NCBI GenBank assembly: GCA_002292975.1
Contig: DBCI01000096.1
Span: forward strand, 42,021 to 53,894
Direction: 5' to 3'
Source of the DNA: Polynucleobacter sp. UBA962
Lineage (GTDB): Bacteria > Pseudomonadota > Gammaproteobacteria > Burkholderiales > Burkholderiaceae
DNA: 11,874 bases
This document shows positions 1 through 5,586 of this stretch, one piece after another. Under the pieces are notes generated by a model. The model saw only the letters and a list, made by a program, of their open reading frames with translations, did no database searches and was not told the DNA's origin. Both the position numbers and the translations under genes were made by a program. Position 1 is the stretch's first letter, and every line of letters starts with the position of its first letter.

Positions 1-1226
1 ACGCTAGGACCCATCCGCAAGATAGACCCAGTGAAGATTGGGCCACTAACTAGGATGTCACCTGAATGGATTTTTTTTACAACTCCTTCTAAGATTAGAG
101 GTTTTTTGGGTTTACCTTGATATGTCCAGCCAGAGCGGTTTCCTAATGCAATAGTGCATTTTTTTTCTAGACCAATCTTTAGTAATTGATTAACGGTAAT
201 TGGATCAGCAATGGGCCCTGCTGCTAGATTATTGAGACCTGTCGCTAAAGCGAGTTCTAATATATCCGTGGTATCACAGGTGCCCCCTGACATCACATTA
301 TCACTATGGTCTAACAGTAGAACAGGCCCCGATCCTGATTTTTGCTGGAGATGAATAGCATCATCTATGCTATTTTGAGATGGAGCACTGGTATAAATAA
401 AATCGTCTGCAAGATCCATAATTTGTTGAGCCAGTTGCTCAGCATATTTTTCTGCAATCATTTTGGCATTAGGATGACGTTCGTCACTAATTACAATCAC
501 TGACATTCCAGCATCATAAAAATCAGCCAAACTAAAACCTGCCAAAATGGATGTACCTAATATCCCCTTTTCATTTTCTATGGCAAGAGCTTGTCTCACA
601 ACTCGTTGCATGGCACCCTCATTTGTATTACTGCGTAGAGTATGAGAAAGGATGGGTAGTTGTCGGTAAGTCATGTAGGGCTTAATTTCTTTTTTTAGCA
701 TTGCCAGCACTAGATGTGCGACCTGTTCACCAGTCTCATACATATCAATATGTGGATAGGTTTTAAAACTAAGCATTACATCGCAGTTAGCAATCATTCT
801 TGGGGTTAAGTTCGCATGCAAATCAAGTGCAACTCCAATGGGTATATGAGGTGCAATCTTCCGAATACGCTCAAGCAATGAACCCTCACCATCATCTGTG
901 CCACTAGCCACCATTGCCCCATGCAAATCGAGCAAAATTGCGTCACACCCTGCTGCAACAGCTAAACAAATGGCATCACATACTGATTGATAAGCAATTG
1001 CATCTACTGTTGCGCTTGGGTTGGCATAAGCAGTTACAGGTGTTTGAATAGAGGCTCCAATCGATTTGGCTGCATCAATAAAAGCAGCCATCGCCGTTCG
1101 GGCTCCCGTTTGATTTGTTAAGGCATCAGCTCCCCATTGCGGGTAGAAGGACTCTAATGGAGTTGTAATAGGAGAAAAGGTATTGGTTTCATGTTGAAAC
1201 CGAGCGATTACAAAACGTAAACTCAT
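1..1226 (-). CDS. M81 family metallopeptidase (MlrC-like), 3' end beyond window
   Basis: Metal-dependent peptidase of the M81 family, named after MlrC, which cleaves linearised microcystin fragments in sphingomonads; most family members have unknown substrates. About 408 residues are visible from the ATG at 1226 to the window edge. The family is usually somewhat under 500 residues, so the C-terminus lies outside. Family signatures are intact: QHETNTFSP (residues 11-19), DLHGAMV (100-106), DLHAN (135-139), YPHIDMYETG (157-166) and LLLDHSDNVMSGGT in the C-terminal half. Asp135, His137 and His159 match the D-x-H plus distant His zinc site of the family. The start overlaps the stop of the upstream carbamoylase gene by ATGA, which implies translational coupling. 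No frameshift is seen. Family assignment is confident; the substrate is unknown, and a microcystin role should not be assumed. Confidence 0.9.
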   Translation of the reverse strand, partial: MSLRFVIARFQHETNTFSPITTPLESFYPQWGADALTNQTGARTAMAAFIDAAKSIGASIQTPVTAYANPSATVDAIAYQSVCDAICLAVAAGCDAILLDLHGAMVASGTDDGEGSLLERIRKIAPHIPIGVALDLHANLTPRMIANCDVMLSFKTYPHIDMYETGEQVAHLVLAMLKKEIKPYMTYRQLPILSHTLRSNTNEGAMQRVVRQALAIENEKGILGTSILAGFSLADFYDAGMSVIVISDERHPNAKMIAEKYAEQLAQQIMDLADDFIYTSAPSQNSIDDAIHLQQKSGSGPVLLLDHSDNVMSGGTCDTTDILELALATGLNNLAAGPIADPITVNQLLKIGLEKKCTIALGNRSGWTYQGKPKKPLILEGVVKKIHSGDILVSGPIFTGSILRMGPS

Positions 1227-2479
1227 AAAATGGGTTTTGCAAAACGAAGCATACTGTGCAAAAGAACATTGGCACCGGCCTCCAAATGAACTGTTTTAGC
1301 ATCCTCAATTTCATTATGGCTAACGCCATCCTTGCAGGGAATAAAAATCATGCCAGTGGGCGCTAGGCGTGCCATGTAAATAGCATCATGGCCAGCGCCT
1401 GAAACAACATCCATTTGGGAATAGCCTAAGCCCTTAGAAACCTCTCGAATTGCTTCAACACAAGCATCATTAAAGTTGCAGGGTGGGAAATAAGAGACCT
1501 CTTCTAGAGTAATAGTCATGGCGTGCGTGGCACTCAAAGAATCAATTTTCTTTTGGAGGCCAGCACTCATTTGGGACAGCACCGTGGCATCGGGGTGGCG
1601 CAGGTCAACTGAAAACTGAACGCGTCCTGGAATTACGTTACGACTATTGGGAAAAACTTGGACCATGCCAACAGTTCCTCGACCATGAGGCGCATGGTTT
1701 TTGGCTAAAGTCACGACATATTGCATAAGATGGCTTGCAACTTGCAAAGCATCCTGCCGAATTTCCATTGGGGTTGGACCAGCATGGGCCTCAAAACCAT
1801 GAACCACACAATCAAACCAGCGCAAACCCATTACTGCTGGCACAACACCAATTGTGATGTCGTGATGTTCTAGTACTGGGCCTTGCTCAATATGCGCCTC
1901 AAAGTAAGCGCCACAAGGGTGCTCACCAATTTTATCTTTACCTAAAAAACCAATTCGTTCTAATTCGTTACGAACGGTTTTACCCGCTTGATCAGTCCGA
2001 CTATAAGCATGCTCAAGTGAAAAGGCTCCAGCAAAAACACCTGAGCCCATCATCACTGGAGTAAAGCGTGACCCCTCTTCATTGGTCCAAAAGACAATTT
2101 CAATGGGCGCCTCTGTTTCAATACCATGTTCATTTAAGGTGGCGATCACTTCCAAACCCGCCAATACTCCATAGTTGCCATCGTATTTGCCACCAGTGGG
2201 CTGCGTATCAATATGACTTCCTGTCATGACAGGGGGTAAGTGAGCGCTGCGTCCAGCACGACGCATAAAGGTATTGCCAATTTGATCAACGCTTACTGAA
2301 AGACCAAGAGATTTTGCTTTATTGATGACCCAGTGGCGACCCTGTTGATCCATATCTGTAAGTGCTAAGCGACAAACGCCACCTTTTTGAGTGGCACCAA
2401 TTTTTGCTAGTTCTAACAAAGAAGCTTGTAGACGCTCGGCATTGATGCGTAACTGCGTTTGTAAGTCAAGTTGTGCCAC
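1223..2479 (-). CDS. M20-family Zn-dependent N-carbamoyl-amino-acid hydrolase (HyuC/AmaB/beta-ureidopropionase type)
   Basis: Cytosolic amidohydrolase of the allantoate amidohydrolase / L-carbamoylase / beta-ureidopropionase group. These enzymes hydrolyse N-carbamoyl (sometimes N-formyl) amino acids to the free amino acid, CO2 and ammonia. The 418-residue length is normal. The two-metal site is visible: His89 in GSHIDT, Asp100 in GGKYDG, Glu134-Glu135 in WTNEEGSRF, His196 in EAHIEQGP and His388 in GVSHNEIED. NVIPGRVQFSVDLR (281-294) carries the family's substrate-carboxylate region, and GAGHDA (361-366) is typical. The start is GTG at 2479, 3 bp after the aminotransferase stop, with a weak AAAGG about 11 nt upstream. 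Its stop overlaps the M81 ATG. Specificity among carbamoyl-alpha-amino acids, carbamoyl-beta-alanine and allantoate cannot be told from sequence alone; the adjacent omega-transaminase favours a beta-ureido acid. Confidence 0.9.
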   Translation of the reverse strand: MAQLDLQTQLRINAERLQASLLELAKIGATQKGGVCRLALTDMDQQGRHWVINKAKSLGLSVSVDQIGNTFMRRAGRSAHLPPVMTGSHIDTQPTGGKYDGNYGVLAGLEVIATLNEHGIETEAPIEIVFWTNEEGSRFTPVMMGSGVFAGAFSLEHAYSRTDQAGKTVRNELERIGFLGKDKIGEHPCGAYFEAHIEQGPVLEHHDITIGVVPAVMGLRWFDCVVHGFEAHAGPTPMEIRQDALQVASHLMQYVVTLAKNHAPHGRGTVGMVQVFPNSRNVIPGRVQFSVDLRHPDATVLSQMSAGLQKKIDSLSATHAMTITLEEVSYFPPCNFNDACVEAIREVSKGLGYSQMDVVSGAGHDAIYMARLAPTGMIFIPCKDGVSHNEIEDAKTVHLEAGANVLLHSMLRFAKPIL

Positions 2480-2482
2480 GAA

Positions 2483-3844
2483 CTAGAATGCCTTTTTAAC
2501 TACTTTCGAGAAGATTTCAACTAAGGATTGAACCTCCTCTGAACTGGCTACAAATGGTGGGCCCATCGCAATCGTATCGCTCGTAATTCTTACTAAAATG
2601 CCATGTTCGATACAACTTTCAAGTATTTGCATCCCACGAAGACCTGGTTTGCCTGCAATTGGCTCAAGATCAAAGGCTGCTGAAACACCGCAATTCCGAA
2701 TATCAATAATTCCAGGAATTCCTTTAAGCGAGTGGACTGCATCCCCCAGCACTTGATCGAGGACTTTGGTGCGTGCCATGATATCGTCGGTTTCAAAAAT
2801 ATCAAGACATGCATGGGCTGCGGCAGTGGCCAGTGGATGGCCAGAGTAGGTATATCCATGGAAAAACTCAATGAGTTGCTCTTGACCACCGATTCCGGTA
2901 ATGGTTTCGTAGATATCATCGCGCACAATGACCCCACCCATGGGAATCACTCCGTTTGTGATTGCTTTGGCAAAGGTGATCATATCGGGCTTAACGCCAA
3001 AGCGATCGGCTCCAAAGTTGGCAGCAAGTCGACCAAAGCCGGTTATGACCTCATCAAAAATTAATAAAATACCGTGTTTTGTACAAATTTCCCGAATCTT
3101 TTCTAGGTAGCCAAGCGGTGGGACAATAACACCGGTCGAGCCTTGAACGGGCTCTAGTATGACGGCAGCAATATTACTGGCATCATGTAAAAGCACTAAG
3201 CGCTCTAAATCATCAGCTAAATGAGCTCCCCAAGTAGGTTGGCCACGCGAGAAGGCCATTTGAGATAGGTTGAGAGTATGTGGTAAGTGATCGACCCCCG
3301 GCATCATTATTGCGCCAAACATTTTCCGATTTGTTGGAATTCCGCCTACTGAAATTCCCCCCACACATCCACCGTGATAGGCACGCTCTCGACCAATCAT
3401 ACGAATACGACTTGCTTCACCTTTGGCGCGGTGATATGCCAGTGCGATCTTCAGAGCAGTGTCGACAGCTTCAGAGCCTGAATTCACAAAAAATACTTTT
3501 CCTAGACCATTTGGCGCGTATTGTGCAATTCGGTTAGCGAGCCGGAACGTTTCTTTACTAGCCATCTGAAAGGCAGGAACATAATCCATCGTGTGGTATT
3601 GACGTTGGATAGCCTCAATAATCCGCGGATCACCATGACCGAGCGGGGAAGTCCATAGCCCTGAGGCACCATCTAGTAATTTACGACCATGGTCATCGGT
3701 GTAATAAACCCCTTTAGCGCTAACCATAATTTTTGGGTTTTTCCGAAAGTATCTATTTGGGGTATATGGCATCCAGTAGGCCTGCATATCAACTTCATCT
3801 TGCATAGCAGTTACTTCTTTAAATTGCGTTGTTTCGACTTTCAT
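2483..3844 (-). CDS. Class III PLP-dependent aminotransferase, omega-amino acid:pyruvate (beta-alanine) type
   Basis: Transfers the amino group from an omega- or beta-amino acid, probably to pyruvate, using pyridoxal phosphate. The 453 residues are full length for the family. An N-terminal YWMPYTPNRYF (23-33) and DGASGLWTSPLGHG (58-71) resemble beta-alanine:pyruvate transaminases. NSGSEAVDTALK (121-132) binds the PLP phosphate, YHGG lies at 156-159, LIFDEVITGFGR (261-272) supplies Asp264 for the pyridine nitrogen, and Lys293 in TFAKAITNG is the predicted Schiff-base lysine. The ATG at 3844 is preferred over an internal ATG at codon 14 because AAAGGG lies 5 nt upstream (3850-3855). It sits 18 bp after the deacylase gene and 3 bp before the carbamoylase gene. 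Subfamily assignment by motif is good; amino donor and acceptor are inferred. Confidence 0.9.
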   Translation of the reverse strand: MKVETTQFKEVTAMQDEVDMQAYWMPYTPNRYFRKNPKIMVSAKGVYYTDDHGRKLLDGASGLWTSPLGHGDPRIIEAIQRQYHTMDYVPAFQMASKETFRLANRIAQYAPNGLGKVFFVNSGSEAVDTALKIALAYHRAKGEASRIRMIGRERAYHGGCVGGISVGGIPTNRKMFGAIMMPGVDHLPHTLNLSQMAFSRGQPTWGAHLADDLERLVLLHDASNIAAVILEPVQGSTGVIVPPLGYLEKIREICTKHGILLIFDEVITGFGRLAANFGADRFGVKPDMITFAKAITNGVIPMGGVIVRDDIYETITGIGGQEQLIEFFHGYTYSGHPLATAAAHACLDIFETDDIMARTKVLDQVLGDAVHSLKGIPGIIDIRNCGVSAAFDLEPIAGKPGLRGMQILESCIEHGILVRITSDTIAMGPPFVASSEEVQSLVEIFSKVVKKAF

Positions 3845-3862
3845 AGCATCCCTTTGGAAGAA

Positions 3863-5005
3863 TTAGTTTGATTGCCAATCATTAATTAAATGCTCAAATA
3901 AAGTAGTTGCCTCGCTAATTTTTTGTACATAGCAAAATTCATCAGTTTGGTGCGCCATCTCAGGTTGCCCAGGTCCAAGAACAACCGTAGGCGGATCGCC
4001 AATGACCGTCTTGAGTGCAGAGGCATCGCTAAAGAAGGCCACTGTTTTCTCAGTTGGCATTACGCCATTAATTTCATTGCACCTTGCATATACATGCTGG
4101 ATCCATGGATCACTAGAGGGTGTAAAAAAACCTTGTACATCAATAATAGGTTCAAGAGTAATTTGTGGTCCAAGAACTTTACACAAACAGCCAAATAGAT
4201 GTTGATGACTTTGACCTGGAATCGACCGAATATCGAGTGTCATTTCGGCAGCATCTGGTACGGAATTAATATTGATCCCTGCTTTAGCGGTCCCGATATT
4301 CAGAGTCGCTTGACCCATTAAAGGATGGGGCGGATTATCAAACTGGAATTTTTCCAGCTCTAAGGCGCCCCGAGCAATTTTGTAGAATGCATTTTCACCA
4401 CGTTCAGGCATTGAGCCATGTGCTGTAATACCACTTGCTTTGGCCCGCAACCAATAGGCACCTTTGTGACCAATTAAAGGTTCATTAGCAGTTGGCTCTG
4501 CAACTACAAAGCACCCGGCAGTTCCAATATAGTCAATTACTTCTTTTTGTGCGATAAGATGAAAAGCGCCTTCACAACCCGTTTCTTCCCCTGCTGTAAT
4601 AATGAGACTAATGCCATGACCCGCTTTAGCCTGTGAGGCAGTCTTCATGGCGGCTACGACCATGGCGGCAACACCACTTTTCATATCGCTTGAACCGCGA
4701 CCATAGAGTTTCCCGTCATGGATTTGGGCTGAGAAAGGGTCATATTGCCAAGAGCGACCTCCTAGTGGAACAACGTCAACGTGACCGGTAAAACAAATGT
4801 TGGGCCCACCCCGTTCTCCCACGATACGGGCAATTAAGCTTCTGCGACGGGGGGCAAAATCAACTGACTTACATTCGAAGCCTGCGCTCAAAAGAAGTTC
4901 TTCTAAAAAGCCACAAATTTCATCCTCATTTCCAGGGGGATTAATCGTATTAAAACGAATTAAATCTTGCGTAAGCGCAACGGGATCAGGAATTTTGATA
5001 GACAT
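3863..5005 (-). CDS. M20-family deacylase (ArgE/DapE-type, acetylornithine deacetylase-like)
   Basis: Metal-dependent amidase that removes an N-acyl group from an amino acid or splits a small peptide. It is of the acetylornithine deacetylase / succinyl-diaminopimelate desuccinylase family. Counting from an upstream TTG at 5017 (384 residues), the dinuclear site is complete: His79 and Asp81 in TGHVDVVP, bridging Asp111 in YGRGSSDMKSG, catalytic Glu144 with Glu145 in TAGEETG, Glu174 in VVAEPT and His356 in GQPEMAHQTDE. His200 in TAHGSMPERGENA is the dimer-interface histidine. I set the start at ATG 5005, four codons inside the TTG frame (380 residues); neither start has a good Shine-Dalgarno sequence. 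It is the promoter-proximal gene of the operon. Its catabolic neighbours and the absence of arginine or lysine biosynthesis genes make a degradative role more likely than true ArgE. Confidence 0.88.
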   Translation of the reverse strand: MSIKIPDPVALTQDLIRFNTINPPGNEDEICGFLEELLLSAGFECKSVDFAPRRRSLIARIVGERGGPNICFTGHVDVVPLGGRSWQYDPFSAQIHDGKLYGRGSSDMKSGVAAMVVAAMKTASQAKAGHGISLIITAGEETGCEGAFHLIAQKEVIDYIGTAGCFVVAEPTANEPLIGHKGAYWLRAKASGITAHGSMPERGENAFYKIARGALELEKFQFDNPPHPLMGQATLNIGTAKAGININSVPDAAEMTLDIRSIPGQSHQHLFGCLCKVLGPQITLEPIIDVQGFFTPSSDPWIQHVYARCNEINGVMPTEKTVAFFSDASALKTVIGDPPTVVLGPGQPEMAHQTDEFCYVQKISEATTLFEHLINDWQSN

Positions 5006-5029
5006 TTTTTTAGGCAAAAGTAATGGTTA

Positions 5030-5085
5030 AGTATAGGTCAGACCCACCTAAATTAGCCATATTAAGCGGGAGTTGCCACTGAAAA
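5030..5085 (-). promoter_or_regulatory. Candidate promoter region for the minus-strand catabolic operon
   Basis: Two minus-strand -10-like boxes lie upstream of the deacylase gene. TAATAT (5059-5064) has TTTTCA (5080-5085) 15 bp upstream, which is short spacing, and would give a leader of about 47 nt. TATACT (5030-5035) is closer to consensus but has no recognisable -35. Both are guesses by eye in AT-rich sequence. Confidence 0.3.
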
Positions 5086-5090
5086 TATTA

Positions 5091-5108
5091 ACTGTAATAA
5101 TGTACAGT
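5091..5108. promoter_or_regulatory. LexA-box-like palindrome (possible operator)
   Basis: ACTGTAATAATGTACAGT is a perfect 6-bp inverted repeat around a 6-bp centre, and contains CTGT-N8-ACAG, the shape of the LexA (SOS) operator of beta- and gammaproteobacteria. It overlaps a plus-strand -10 candidate (AATAAT, 5096-5101) set 17 bp from TTGCCA (5073-5078), and lies just upstream of the -35 candidate of the minus-strand operon. It could instead bind a local regulator of the catabolic genes. Confidence 0.4.
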
Positions 5109-5113
5109 ATTCT

Positions 5114-5141
5114 TTGTGTTTTCACCTAGATAGTCTATAAA
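5114..5141 (+). promoter_or_regulatory. Weak plus-strand promoter candidate
   Basis: TTGTGT (5114-5119) and TATAAA (5136-5141) are separated by 16 bp and would start a rightward transcript near 5148. No gene follows before ffs, which lies on the other strand. The match may be chance in AT-rich DNA. Confidence 0.2.
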
Positions 5142-5457
5142 ATCAAGGCCTATCCCATTATCCAAAAAGATTGTGAAAATGCCCCCTGCAGATTCGAAGC
5201 ACTCAGCTGCTTTGCGTAATTTCCCAGCCATTTTCTTACAGAGTGCGGTAGGCGTTTAAGGTATTCAAAAGATCCCGTTCCTTGTCGGACTTACTCTCTT
5301 TAATTCAACTCGCAGGGTATTTTATAAGCAAGAACGCCAGCGCGCCTCGATACGGTTGTCATTTAGGCTCACCGATTGGTCAAGGAGCGATGACTTTAAT
5401 ACGGGAAGTACTCGGAGTTCCGCGCGCGTTAGAGGAAAGGGAAGTAGGAATAGCGAA

Positions 5458-5554
5458 GGACGAGCCAAACCCTCGGCACTGATAGTTATTGGGTATGGCT
5501 GCTTCGTTCCCGACCTGACCAGGTTGCCAAGCCACCATGCGAGGAGGCCCGTCC
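5458..5554 (-). ncRNA. ffs: 4.5S RNA, signal recognition particle RNA (small bacterial type)
   Basis: RNA scaffold of the bacterial signal recognition particle; it binds Ffh and targets nascent membrane proteins to FtsY. On the minus strand the conserved apical domain reads GGTCAGGTCGGGAACGAAGC, with a GGAA tetraloop closed by TCG/CGA and followed by AGCC; this is nearly identical to the E. coli 4.5S apical hairpin. The ends GGACGGGCC (5' end, 5546-5554) and GGCTCGTCC (3' end, 5458-5466) pair over nine positions with one G-U, so the molecule folds as one long hairpin of about 97 nt. It is transcribed away from dnaX. No separate T-rich terminator hairpin is evident after the 3' end. Exact ends are inferred from the terminal pairing. 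Confidence 0.93.
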
Positions 5555-5560
5555 ATCATT

Positions 5561-5566
5561 ATTGTA
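5561..5566 (-). promoter_or_regulatory. -10 element of the ffs promoter
   Basis: Minus-strand TACAAT lies six bases upstream of the first base of the predicted 4.5S RNA (5554), the correct distance for a sigma70 -10 box. The matching -35 region would fall at about 5584-5589, over the dnaX start codon, and shows no good consensus. Confidence 0.6.
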
Positions 5567-5571
5567 GCTCT

Positions 5572-5580
5572 TGCTAGAAT
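5572..5580 (+). promoter_or_regulatory. Extended -10 promoter candidate for dnaX
   Basis: TGCTAGAAT fits the extended -10 pattern TGnTAnnnT. The predicted start of transcription falls at or next to the A of the dnaX ATG (5587), and no Shine-Dalgarno sequence precedes that ATG. A -35 box is not clear, as is common for extended -10 promoters. Confidence 0.4.
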
Positions 5581-5586
5581 TGCACT

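Larger units (their letters stand above)
5018..5457. other. Intergenic stretch without a convincing gene
   Basis: About 440 bp separate the catabolic operon from ffs. Several short frames are open but none is compelling. On minus, a 47-residue frame at 5088-5231 begins MAGKLRKAAECFESAGG and ends NTVHYYS, and another frame runs about 46 codons through the same bases. On plus, an ATG at 5390 after AAGGAG would encode about 30 residues ending at 5482, running into ffs. The simultaneous open frames argue that most are chance or the remains of a decayed gene. A 7-bp hairpin lies around 5196-5215 without a following T-run. No tRNA, transposase or clear terminator is seen. Confidence 0.5.

Noticed and set aside
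1..1226. Calling the M81 gene mlrC and the operon a microcystin degradation locus
   Set aside because: M81 proteins are widespread; the linearising peptidase MlrA and the peptidase MlrB are not in the window, so only family membership is supported.
2593..3110. Several overlapping frames of 60-114 residues inside the aminotransferase gene
   Set aside because: They are shadows of the intact 453-residue aminotransferase, which has complete catalytic motifs; none shows a domain of its own.
5190..5215. TTCGAAT on the minus strand as a tRNA T-loop
   Set aside because: The flanking bases do not form a T-stem, and no acceptor or anticodon arm can be built around it.
5320..5450. Minus-strand phrase LTRAELRVLPVL resembling the start of a LuxR/MalT helix-turn-helix
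   Set aside because: The similarity stops after a dozen residues; the recognition-helix sequence does not follow and the frame ends soon after.
5282..5482. Plus-strand frame of about 66 residues from TTG
   Set aside because: No recognisable motif, no ribosome-binding site at the TTG, and it runs into the 3' end of ffs on the other strand.
5356..5577. Plus-strand frame of about 73 residues
   Set aside because: It passes through the whole ffs gene, whose sequence is constrained by RNA structure, and it has no family resemblance.
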